The notes under the pieces were generated by a model that made no database searches, was not told the DNA's origin, and was given only the letters and a program-made list of their open reading frames with translations. From NCBI GenBank assembly GCA_012184525.1, contig WOFQ01000015.1:372001-436000 (forward strand): 64,000 bases of DNA. The letters run 5' to 3'. This document shows positions 30,901 to 40,412 of this stretch, in pieces (position 1 is the stretch's first letter; every line of letters begins with the position of its first letter). Position numbers and translations under genes: made by a program. The stretch comes from Xenoacremonium recifei (taxonomy: Eukaryota; Ascomycota; Sordariomycetes; Hypocreales; Nectriaceae).

Positions 30901-33697
30901 TCCAGGAGCGACTGGCGAAGTTCCCCGGCCCTCTTCGTGGAAAGTCCAAGAAGAAGGAAACCGTTGCCTGGCTATCTGCTGGGATCGACACTCTCGAGAA
31001 GGAATTGCCCGACGTCTCGTTCCACGTCCAGCTTTCATTGGAAGAGAAGCGTGCCATTGAGCGTCTCCTATTGTGGAAGATCCTTCGTGTTTTCATCGAG
31101 CACGACGGAACTCTGGAAGGTAACCCCACCGTCGAGAAAGCAGTGAGAGATATTCTCGCCCCTGGGACTATGACACCCACGGCCGACGATGACAGTCTCT
31201 TTGTTGGCACAGCTGATAGAGGAGTGGAGAGTACTTCAGTCACGCAAATGCAGTCTGATGGTGCCGATTCTGTGACAATGAACCAGGTCCGCCACCATCT
31301 TCTGAAAGGAGAAAGCGAGAAGGCTGTTTGGCTCTGTGTTGACAAGCGCCTTTGGGGCCACGCCATGTTGATTTCACATGCTGCTGCGCCAGACCTGTAC
31401 CAGCAGGTTGCCCAGGAGTTTGTCCGCAAAGAAGTCAACTATCCTGGACATAACAATGAGTCTATGGCAGCCTTGTACAAGATCTTGTCTGGCAACTTTG
31501 ATGATTGCGTGGATGAACTGGTTCCTGTTCATGCCAGAGCTGGTCTACAGCTGATGTCTACGCACACTGGCCCTGGTCAAGCGAAGGACAGCTTGGAGGG
31601 TCTGGAGAAGTGGCGAGAGACCCTTTGCCTTGTTCTCAGCAACCGGCGTGCGGACGACATTTTGGGGTTGAATGCTCTCGGAAAGTTGTTGTCAAGTTAT
31701 GGCCGAGCCGAGGCAGCTCATATCTGCTTCATGTTTGCTCGCCAGGCTTCCGTCTTTGGCGGCCTGGATGACCCGAATGCCAATTTTGTGCTGGTTGGAT
31801 CAGATCATGACCAGCAGCCGGACCAGTTCGCAAAGGAGACAGAAGCCCTCCAGCTGAGCGAGGTGTACGAGTACGGTCTTTCGCTGGCTGGCGGACAGGC
31901 TGGTCTCGTTGGCGTTCCCCATCTTGCTGTGTACAAGCTCCAGCATGCTATGACTCTCGCCGAGTATGGTTATCGGGATAAGGCGTTGCAATACTGTGAC
32001 GCTATCGCGAGCGCCATCACCTCACAGACGAAGCGATCTCCATATCATCACATCATACTCGAGGCTGCTGTCGACGACTTCATGACGAGGCTCAAGCAGG
32101 CACCCAAGGAGGAGTCTGGCTCGTGGATCTCCAAGCCTAGCATGAACAAGGTCTCGGATAGCATGTGGAACCGGTTCAACAAATTCGTTTCCGGAGATGA
32201 CAACGAGAACGGCAACGGCTCTGGTGGTGATGGCGAATCAGGACCGTTTGGTCGCATCGCCGGTACACCAGCTGCAAGCCGTTCGCCCAGCGTATCCAAC
32301 TTTGAGGTTTATGCTGGTCAATCTCCCGCATATCCGCCCAGCATGGCCCAGCCTCCCCTCACGGGTGCTGCATCAAGATATGCGCCATCGTCAGTCCAGG
32401 CTCCTCCCGTCAATTCTGGAAACCCCTACGAACCTACGTCACAATATGCTCCTACGCCGAGGGGCTCGATGGATCGAAGTTCGGGAGAGTATCCCCGAAA
32501 TCCATATGAGCCCTCTTATCCCGGCATGAACAGTCCTCCGGTGCAAAATGGGGGATATGTACCCAGCATGCCCGTCAACCATGAGCCCGCACCTCTGCCA
32601 TCTCTCCCCAGCGCTCCTGCGCTGGCACCTGCAGCTCAGATCACTCAAGGGTACCAGCCTTTTGGCCTCGCTCAATCTGCTAGCATGCCTGCTCTCGTAC
32701 AGGCTGGCGCTGACCCCAGCTCTGGAGCCCAGAGTCAAGGTTTCCAGCCCCTGAGCTACGGGTATGAGCCGCCAAGCATGACTGCGACCGAGCCCGAGCC
32801 TCATAGTGAAGAGCCTGCTGCGGAAGCCAGCACCGGAGGATACGAGCCGCCTTCATTCCAGCCATACGGATACGAACCACCATCGTATGAGCCCGATGCT
32901 GATCTGGAGGATGATGACGCGCCAAAGCCCAAGAAGAAGAGCTTCATGGATGACGATGACGATGACATTGTTGCTTTGAAGCCGCAGGAGAAGAGCAAGT
33001 CGGAGAAGGATAGAGAGAACGAGGAGATGTTCCGAAAGGCGGCGGAAGAGGATGGTAAGTTTAACTTGTACTAGATTAGAGGCACATCGCTAACATTCAC
33101 ATAGCTAAACGTGCCGCTGCTGCTCAGGGCGCGAAGAAGGGCTGGGGCTTTTCTGGATGGTTTGGCGGAGGCAAGAAGGCGGAGTCTCCTTCTCCTGGTG
33201 AGGCTTCGCCTGGCAAGCCCATTCGCGCCAAGCTGGGTGAGGCCAGCAGCTTTGTCTATGACCCTGAACTCAAGCGATGGGTCAACAAGAAGCCCGGAGC
33301 CGAGAACACCCCTGCAAAGACGGCCACTCCTCCGCCTCCTCGAGCCGGTCCCCGATCGGTCTCCGGAACTCCGCCCCCGCCATCAGCAACCCCTCCTCCG
33401 ATGCCTCCGATGCCTCACAGTGCCAGCGCTCCTCCGCCATTGATGCCGCCCAAGCTGAGGGCTGGCACTCCTGAGCTGAACAAAGCCCCCTCGAATGAGA
33501 GCCTTGCGGCACCACCTATGCTTCGATCTGTTTCGAACACGAGTGTTGGCGGACCTCCAAGTGGTCCTCCTAGCAGGCCGACTACGAGCATGAGCAACGC
33601 CAGCAGTATCGATGACCTGCTCAGCGCTGCTCCCCGCAAGCCTGGACAGAAGAAGGCTCGCAAGAGTGGACGCTACGTCGACGTCATGGCCAAATGA
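27972..33697 (+). CDS. SEC16: COPII coat assembly protein Sec16
   Basis: Two exons, 27972..33054 and 33105..33697, give 1891 aa. The single 50-bp intron (GTAAGT, branch CTAAC, acceptor TAG, phase 1) joins KAAEEDG to AKRAAAAQG. It is a peripheral ER membrane scaffold that organises COPII vesicle budding at ER exit sites by binding Sec23, Sec24, Sec31 and Sec13. The N-terminal 900 residues are disordered, with acidic patches (about 375-420: EDEDEDDFLLDD) and then Pro/Gln/Ala-rich sequence. The ordered central domain (about 910-1400, from LQRWRGVPVFAWGVGGMMV through VWLCVDKRLWGHAMLISHAA to YGLSLAGG) corresponds to the Sec16 central/ACE1-like domain that binds Sec13. The C-terminal part is again Pro-rich, containing GWGFSGWFGGGKK and FVYDPELKRWVNKK, typical of the Sec16 C-terminus. 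It is the longest protein in the window and intact. Confidence 0.96.
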
Positions 33698-34176
33698 GCG
33701 GATGTCATACCACACCATTAATATCAGGCGTTATGGGGATCATACGGGCACGTCATCTTTGTATAGTATACCGGTCTGCCTTCCTGTTACCACATTTAAT
33801 AATGTACAACTGTCGCCCTCGACGGAGCCTTGGGTTATGTCCCGGGACACGCGGGCTGGATCTTTTTCCTGACGGAGCGGTCGTTTTATTTGGATGGCAG
33901 CTTGAAATAGAAACGGAGCGAATTGTGTGGGCTTCGGGATAGCAGCACTTCGCGATTGCACACTTAGAAATACCAAGCGTTATAACATTTGTTTGAAGTT
34001 GGTTGCTTTTGACTCTGTAGTGCTCGTGTCTATGCTCATGTATGATACCTACCAAGTAACGCCTTGCATGAAGACATGTATCTTTTATCTATGTGATCAA
34101 CGCCCCATGTTCCAAATAGCAACTTTTCCTACAACGCCAAATCAAGCCCAACACGTATCTCCTCACATCCTAAGCC
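33698..34176. other. Convergent 3' spacer
   Basis: This stretch lies between the stop codons of SEC16 and HUS1, which face each other. It would hold both 3' UTRs. Nothing else is seen. Confidence 0.5.
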
Positions 34177-35350
34177 TCATGCACTGTAAGACTGGACATA
34201 ATACTGCACATCGTTAGCAAGAACGGCCACAACCAGGAAGACAACATACCGTCAACACCGAATCCTCCGACGTCCCATCATCCTCATACTGCGGCACATA
34301 CACATACAAGATCAACGCATGATCATCCGCAAAACACGCAATCACCCTCCCCTCCAACCTCCCCACGCTCAACACCCGACTCCAATCCTTCCCATCGACT
34401 CTCACCGTCGCCCACCGCTCCGGGCCCGCCTCTCGAAACCGCGTACTCGGGTGTTCTGCCAACGACCCCTCCAGCTGCTCCGGATCCAGCTCCGGGTTCT
34501 CCAGCCCGCGCCATACGCTGCATAGATCAGCCGTTTCGGTGGCCATTCGGAGGCGGAGAGCCCCGTGCATGTTGGCGCTGAGCTCGAGACGCGGCGGCGT
34601 GCGGGAGGTGCTGCTGGAGGAGGTGAGGGCCAGTTTGGTGAAGCGGTCGGAGATGGCTTTGAGTTGCAGTAGGGGCGGAAGTTGGATATGGACATCCGGC
34701 TCACGCACACGCGGCTGCATAATCGTCTCAACCGTCTCCGGATGGAGGACTCGCACCGGAATATCCTGCACAATCGTCTTCTCCAGCTCGCGCCGCAAAC
34801 TCGTCTCAACATGCTCATCCCCAAACCCATCCTCATCCTCATCCCCCTCTTCCGCGCCCGCGCCGCCCGCAAAGCCCTTACGACCGCCCTGAGCGCGCGA
34901 CGTCGCCGTGATGGTCAGCGACAGGACCGGCACGCCGGCCTTTTTGGTCAGGCGCAGCGAGGCGGAGACGCTGTCGACGGCGGAGCGGAGGGCGCGTTGG
35001 AGAGGCTGCAGGGGCACTTCGAGGTTGATGGTGTTGGCGGCTTCGGCGGACTGGATGAAGCAGTCGGCGAAGATGCAGTCCATGGCGAGCGTGCTGGGGG
35101 GCGTTAGTAGGCGGGTGTGAATGGGGGGAGGGGAGGGAATGGTGCTTACGCCCAGACTTGGGAGCCCATGTCGGGGATGACGGTGAATCGGACGGTGTCA
35201 TCGCGGAGACGCACCCAGGCGATTTTCTCGAGCGAGGAGAGCGCGGCGGTGAGTTCTAGAGGGAGGGTGTTAGCACGCTGAAGATCTGTGAATGAAGGGT
35301 GACGTACTGGCAAAGGTGCGGATGTTCTTGAGCTCGGTGCGGAAACGCAT
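34177..35350 (-). CDS. HUS1: DNA-damage checkpoint clamp subunit Hus1
   Basis: Four exons, complement(34177..34203, 34250..35093, 35150..35255, 35308..35350), give 339 aa. The tiny 27-bp last exon encodes YYVQSYSA, giving the family ending LTYYV-SY-. The N-terminus MRFRTELKNIRTFA followed by LTAALSSLEKIAWVRL and VRFTVIPDMGSQVWA is diagnostic of Hus1. Hus1 is one of three PCNA-like subunits of the 9-1-1 (Rad9-Hus1-Rad1) clamp that is loaded at damaged DNA and activates the ATR/Mec1 pathway in the nucleus. A low-complexity acidic and Gly-rich insert (GGAGAEEGDEDEDGFGDE divided around 34840) lies in the interdomain region. Introns are 46, 56 and 52 bp. Confidence 0.94.
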
Positions 35351-35739
35351 TGTGCACGTGAGTCCAGCCGCAAGTCGGCCGCGTTAATTTGTGAGTGCCG
35401 ATGATTTTGGATGAGATTGGAGATGGCTGTTCTTGGCTGGGTGATGGTGTTGAGGTGAAGTTGATTGTAGGTTGCGGAGATCTGTGGGCCAGCTGTGAGC
35501 CGCATCGACGGCACCACGGGGGTCTCGATTACAGGCCCAAGCAGCAAATTTGCAACGAGAGAAGTAATTGAATCAGTAATTAAAAAGAGTGAAAAACGCT
35601 GGATCTCTATCAACTGCTCAGCTCTTCTGTCTTAGAACCCACTGCAAATATCTCATCCGCTTGTGGCACGTCGCTATTCTCCAGATTCTCGCCATCCACG
35701 TACAGCGCAGACTCGACCAGAAGAACCAAAAAGGCTTCT
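35351..35739. other. Upstream region of HUS1
   Basis: This 389-bp stretch lies between the HUS1 start and the stop codon of the next minus-strand gene. No TATA-like element stands out and no gene is seen. Confidence 0.4.
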
Positions 35740-36153
35740 TCAGTAATTCCACGGATTACGCCACGACGCCAACTTCCTCCTTGTGACGTGAATGTCTCTC
35801 TTGACTTCATCTAGTTGCTCACGTAAACCCCGAAACGCAGGGTGATAGTGCAATTGTTTGAGGGCTCTCAGTCTCAGCTTGAAGAGCCGCGACAGTGCCT
35901 TTTTCACCCAGCTTTTTTGCCTGGCCTTTAGAAGTCGTTCTTTTTGAATGTAATAAGTTAACAGGCGTCTCAAATAGTCGCGGTACAGCTTAGTGTTTTC
36001 GTTCATTCGATCAACCGCCGTATCCTCGAAATCCTGGAAGGACGCCAGAAACCATCTTCGCCAGGATCTTCTTAGTTGTCCGCCAACCGCGTTGAGCAAA
36101 TCTAGACGATTTTCGGACACAATCCCTCCTCCATTGCGGGCTTCGCTAGCCAT
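35740..36153 (-). CDS. Small basic helical protein of unknown function
   Basis: Open frame of 137 aa starting MASEARNGGGIVSENR. It is strongly basic and helical (RRSWRRWF, LYRDYLRRLLTYYIQKERLL, KKALSRLFKLRLRALKQL), with no recognised domain. Its start lies only 27 bp after the stop codon of the next minus-strand frame (ending 36181), which is too close for two ordinary fungal genes. The frame is open upstream of this ATG as far as an AG that ends a CTAAC-branch/TATAG acceptor-like sequence at about 36182. It may therefore be the last exon of the RING-like gene. I could not find a donor that keeps frame. Treat as a separate small gene or an exon. Confidence 0.5.
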   Translation of the reverse strand: MASEARNGGGIVSENRLDLLNAVGGQLRRSWRRWFLASFQDFEDTAVDRMNENTKLYRDYLRRLLTYYIQKERLLKARQKSWVKKALSRLFKLRLRALKQLHYHPAFRGLREQLDEVKRDIHVTRRKLASWRNPWNY

Positions 36154-36180
36154 TTGTAATAATGATTGCGCGGTCTCACC

Positions 36181-37575
36181 CTATAATTCATGACCTTCAT
36201 TTGATGTTAGCGCGGGACGTAGGAGGGTGGGTGTGGCCAAATGGCCGCATCCATGCAGTAGCGAGGTACATTTACCTCTCGGGCATCGGTTGCGCGACCC
36301 GCTGGTTCTGGATTGGTCGTCGAAGTACTTCTTGAGGCACCTATGGCCAATGGTGTGGCCGCAGGGGAGATGGACACCTATCTCTGAGGGCCATCTCTTA
36401 CTGTGCCAGTCTAGAAGATTTTTGCAAGTCTGGCCGTCGGCACCAGGACAGAGGCAGAGTAATTTGTTCCCCCAATCTGGCTCTGGTGGAGAACCGTCGT
36501 CATTAAATCTGTAAGTGTTGTTGTTATCGTTGTTGTCATTGCTGCTGTCATAGTCACTCTCACTGTCATTCTCACTGTCCCTGTTGTTGTTATTGCCAGT
36601 ATCGCTGCTGTTGCCATTGGTATTGCCACTATTATCATTATTGTTGTCATTGCCGTTATCGTTGTCGTTGCCATCATTATTGCCATTGCTGTCATCCTTG
36701 TTGTTGGCATTGCTGTTCTCGTTGTCGTTGCCATTATTGTTGCCGTCGTTGTTGCCACCGTCTTCATCATCGGCCTTGTCTTCATCTTTGTTATTGTTAT
36801 TGCCGTTGTTCTGGTTGTTGACTTGGTCCTTATCCTGCTCGTACCTTTGATCGTTGTTGTGGTCATTGGTCTGGCTGTCGACTTGCTTGCTGGCCTGGCT
36901 ATCATCATCGTGGTCGTTATCGTTATTGAGCTTAGTGACTAGCTGCGAATGAATATGTAGTATCACAGAGCCAGTCGTCTCATGTACCTGCGAATATGAT
37001 TCGGTTCCTCCCGCGTCTTTGGTGTTTTCGATGTCATCTCTTACTGCCCCAGGAGTAATTGCCACTTCTAGTTTGGGTTGAACATCCGCAGGGGTCGCAA
37101 TGTCTTCAGCTTCGGTAATCACTACCGCGGGAATGGTAAATACTGGTACGTCGCCTTGGACTACACCAGAATCGATGGTGATCTCCGGGTCGCCTTGTAC
37201 TGCCACGGTATCGCCATGGTCCTCTACGTGGTCCGGTGTTGTGGTGTTGTCTCCAACGCTCTCGACTAAGGCTGGGAGCGGAGCAGAGGTGTCGATAGTC
37301 GATTCAATCCATGTCGCCAAATCCAGCGGCAACGGAATAGTCGGCTCTGGAGATACCAGGTGCTCGTTCTGGGTTACAGAAGTGACTGAATGCAGAGACT
37401 GTACATCCGTTGGAGCAGTCGAGGGCGGTGTACTTCGTTCATAAAGTGTGAGTGATGCAAGTGAAGGCTGTCGTGAATAGACGGTTGAGGACACAGGCGA
37501 AGACAACCGAAAACCAAACTCCTTCCATAATGTTGCTTCGGGATCATCCCCGGCCGATTCCGAAGTGTTGGACAT
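36181..37575 (-). CDS. Asn/Asp-rich protein with C-terminal RING-like Cys/His region
   Basis: Open frame of 464 aa from ATG 37575; it is open a further 81 bp upstream without an ATG. The N-terminal half is Thr/Val/Asp-rich and acidic. The middle (about 36500-36870) is an Asn/Asp/Gly tract built from AAC/GAC-type codons. The C-terminal 95 residues have CLCPGADGQTC, VHLPCGHTIGHRCLKKYF and a CPRGKC cluster. This is the spacing of a RING-type zinc domain (C-x-C, C-x-H-x-x-x-H-x-x-C, C-x-x-x-x-C), so ubiquitin ligase activity is possible but the domain is atypical. The 5' end may be incomplete. Asn-rich tracts in fungi often come from microsatellite expansion. Confidence 0.6.
   Translation of the reverse strand: MSNTSESAGDDPEATLWKEFGFRLSSPVSSTVYSRQPSLASLTLYERSTPPSTAPTDVQSLHSVTSVTQNEHLVSPEPTIPLPLDLATWIESTIDTSAPLPALVESVGDNTTTPDHVEDHGDTVAVQGDPEITIDSGVVQGDVPVFTIPAVVITEAEDIATPADVQPKLEVAITPGAVRDDIENTKDAGGTESYSQVHETTGSVILHIHSQLVTKLNNDNDHDDDSQASKQVDSQTNDHNNDQRYEQDKDQVNNQNNGNNNNKDEDKADDEDGGNNDGNNNGNDNENSNANNKDDSNGNNDGNDNDNGNDNNNDNSGNTNGNSSDTGNNNNRDSENDSESDYDSSNDNNDNNNTYRFNDDGSPPEPDWGNKLLCLCPGADGQTCKNLLDWHSKRWPSEIGVHLPCGHTIGHRCLKKYFDDQSRTSGSRNRCPRGKCTSLLHGCGHLATPTLLRPALTSNEGHEL
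36500..36870 (-). repeat. Asn/Asp-coding trinucleotide tract
   Basis: On the plus strand this reads as imperfect (gtt)/(gtc)/(att) triplets, such as gttgttgttatcgttgttgtc. On the minus strand it encodes runs of Asn and Asp with scattered Gly and Ser. It is an impure coding microsatellite within the RING-like gene. Confidence 0.85.
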
Positions 37576-38187
37576 CGGGCTGTGGTTTGAAGGCGGAAAG
37601 CGTTTCTCGTGGTGCAACACGAGCTTTTTGGACTCTTCGATGATGGCTGATGACACCGATAACGGGGCTGTAAGAAGGCGGTAGACAGTGGGCTGTCCAG
37701 AGCGTGAAGGATAGCTGGAGGGTCGAGGAATGTTGCTGACAACAAATCCACGTCTAGCTAGCGAGAAGAAAGAACGAACGATGGATATACGGAAATATTG
37801 ATAAGTTTGTGCGTTACTATAAACGAGTGATGATATACGTGATCAACGATGGATGGACGTGTGGGAATGGAGTCTGGAGAGAAGAAAGAAGATCGAACAG
37901 CAAGGAATGCGGGTGGGAGGAAGTGTTGCGGTCTCTCCTTCCACTCCCGATAGCAACCCTCCGTCACATCAATTTGCGCAATGCAAGTGCTCGAAGAAAG
38001 TCGCTTGAAGTTCCTGCAGGAGCCTCCTGGCTGGCCTCTGAGCCTTTAGACTTGGTTCGTAACGGTGGTTTAGGACAAGGAAGCAGTAAAATGTAAAGTC
38101 AATAGGTACGACCACGGGTATCAGAGTTGTTCGAACAGTGAAGTGGTATTTAGAACGCTGGAAATTTGACTTCAATCGTAAATATCA
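37576..38187. other. Spacer between minus-strand genes
   Basis: This 612-bp stretch holds the upstream part of the Asn-rich gene, whose frame continues to 37656 without ATG, and the 3' flank of the small membrane protein. No separate gene is supported. Confidence 0.4.
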
Positions 38188-38940
38188 TCATGACCTCGTG
38201 CTAGTGACTCTTCGGTCCGGCTCATCATCGCTGTCATCTCGGAATCCCTCCTCCAAGCTAGAACACCAGTCAGACTCCATATCATTAGCCAATTTGGACC
38301 AACCGCTTGACTTACTCTCGGCTCAACCGCCTAGTGTCATCGGGATGCCCCGACGCAGAGTCCGTTTCCATAGCCAGCCACCTCTCCTCATCCACATGCG
38401 CGAGCTCCTCGCCATCCTCCAAGCCGTCATCGGAGTCCGCGGTGCTCGAGAAGACAACGTTTCGATCGGCGCGCCATCCGGAGGGTAGCGCAAACCGGCT
38501 GATCCGGCTCGTGATGCGGGCGCGGAGGGACGAGGTCTGGGACGAGAGCGAGTCGAGCGGTAGGTATTGGCTGTAGCGGGAGCGGTATCGTCGCCAGATG
38601 GGGAGCAGGACGTATGTGAGGAGGATGAAGAGGAGGAGAGACACGACGGCAGGGAGGATGAGGGTCTGCGAGACTGAAAGTCAGCTGGGATGATCAAGCG
38701 GGAGAGGATGCCCACGCACCTTGATGACGGAGACGGTGCTGCCCATGATGGCGATGATGAGGGCGCCCAGCCGCTGCAGGACGTAGCGGGAGAGGGTCTA
38801 ATCAAGGGATGCAGTACGTTGCGATGCGCAGTTCAGGTCAGAAGTGATAAGCGGGACAGCTTGCGTGGAGTTGACGATACCATCGCGGCCTTGACGGGAG
38901 CCAAAACCGGAACTGTCAATTCTAGCGCCCCGATTGGCAT
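38188..38940 (-). CDS. Small membrane protein of unknown function
   Basis: Four exons, complement(38188..38257, 38316..38665, 38720..38797, 38881..38940), give 185 aa with frame kept. Internal introns have GTGCGT/CAG and GTAAGT/TAG ends. The first intron (donor GTATCG, acceptor TTAG) is the least certain. The protein has two adjacent hydrophobic stretches (LGALIIAIMGSTVSVIK and LILPAVVSLLLFILLTYVLLPIW), probably one hairpin or a re-entrant pair. An Arg-rich stop-transfer RRYRSRY and a mostly acidic cytosolic tail (STADSDDGLEDGEEL, EEGFRDDSDDEPD) follow. No family is recognised. The exon structure, with coding on both sides of good introns, argues for a real gene. Confidence 0.72.
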
Positions 38941-39643
38941 GGCGTGGGCTTGCGGAGCCCCGCGGCGGGCACTCTAGCAGCTGCCCTTTTAAGGCCTGAG
39001 GACGGAACTTTTAGGGGTCCAACACCTCCATTTATTGATAGCGTCAGTGTGCAAGTCTACAACAATGTGATATCCTCCAAGTTACGGATCATGATCAGGC
39101 AACAGCATGGAGCAAAGGTCACAAAGCCTGCTTTGGGTGGCCGCCCGAGAGGGAAAGGCGAGCTTTCGACGGCTCATGGTACAGCGAATTGAAGAAGCTC
39201 TGACAGGTCTTGGAACCAACATCTAGGACCAACATCCTCACCTGGAACCAACACAATACACGAAATGTACCAGAATGAACAGACGCAGTTCCTAAAAGCT
39301 CGCCAGCGTCAGTGCGTACATCCAAGTAGTTACGGACTGATTTAAAACGCTGGTTCCTCACAAGACCAGTGTGATTCAACTTGCTCCTCTTATTCTACCG
39401 TCTTTTCCGCTGGAAGCACGTAGAGTGGTGTTAAGCTGCCTTGAGTTCAAAGTTAGCCGTACTGGCGGTCCTGGTTAGTGTAACTTTTCCTACAATTTTA
39501 TAAGGGCATGTTAGATATGTTATTCCATCGGGTCGTGCTATATCTCCATGCCTGCCGCAGTCGAGTTGTCTCGTTAACGATCATACACACAGCATACGGG
39601 AGATAGAAATTGTTACTCACCTTTAACGCGTCCGAATATCACT
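38941..39643. other. Divergent intergenic region
   Basis: This 703-bp stretch lies between the start of the small membrane protein gene and the start of the next plus-strand gene. No clear promoter motif or repeat is seen. Confidence 0.4.
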
Positions 39644-40412
39644 ATGGATGACCCTTCGGCATCAGAAAAACCAGCAACCAATGCTTGGGTCGAATTCCAC
39701 GGTCCATGGACCAAGATACTTGATGAAAGAACCAGTTACTTCTGTAAGACTATCTATGTTGTTGCCGGTCAAGGCGACGAACAGGTTTCGTTTCCTTTCC
39801 CCGCGTTCGCTATGGAGCAATCCCCTGTCGTCAAGGACTGGATACTCTATCCATACGTACGGCCCCCTTCAGTTCGTCGCGACGGCAACTGGTATTTCGA
39901 AGATTAGCGCCCAAAAGTGGTGAGGCATTCTCTTTAGCATTCTCTGTATGCGGGAAAGGGAGACTCGGACGTTGCCTCAGTGCGAGTTTTGGGTCAAAGA
40001 AAATGATCCAACGTACTGTCTAGACTTCTATCTCCTCGCCACTGCGCTTGGGTAAGCATATCCTCATAATGGCAGCATCTTCTTGTTCTGATATCGTTAC
40101 ACTAGGTTGGGTTGGGCGGCTGACGACGCCCTGTCCGCTCTGGAAAAGAGAGTTCTCGATCGCGAGGCCCTCCTGAAAATTGTTGATTCAAAGGACTTCT
40201 GGAAGCTCCAGGGAATAGCCATACCCAGGGAACATGAACATGCAGTTCGCATCATTGACTTGCTTCTGTCACAAATTCGGAATCTTCATGAGGACATCAA
40301 GAAGCATCGAAACGCGATACGTGAGATTGGGGTGACCGTGATCAGTGCAGAGATTAATAACATAAGTGATATGGAATGGCGAAAGGATCATACTTTCGAA
40401 TGGTGGCTATAA
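39644..40412 (+). CDS. Orphan hypothetical protein, three exons
   Basis: Three exons, 39644..39891, 39938..40051 and 40106..40412, give 222 aa. The 46-bp (GTATTT ... TTTAG) and 54-bp (GTAAGC ... CTAG) introns are both phase 2. The reading runs from MDDPSASEKPATNAWVEFHGPW through CEFWVKENDPTYCLDFYLLATALG to LGWAADDALSALEKRVLD, which is continuous and of ordinary composition. There is no signal peptide or transmembrane helix, and the second half is helical (HAVRIIDLLLSQIRNLHEDIKKH). No domain is recognised. The first donor is weak, so exon 1 could end elsewhere. Confidence 0.6.

Noticed and set aside
34214..34250. HUS1 ending VCCLPGCGRSC as the true C-terminus
   Set aside because: This is intron sequence. 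A GTATGT donor and CAG acceptor lead to the family-like ending YYVQSYSA.
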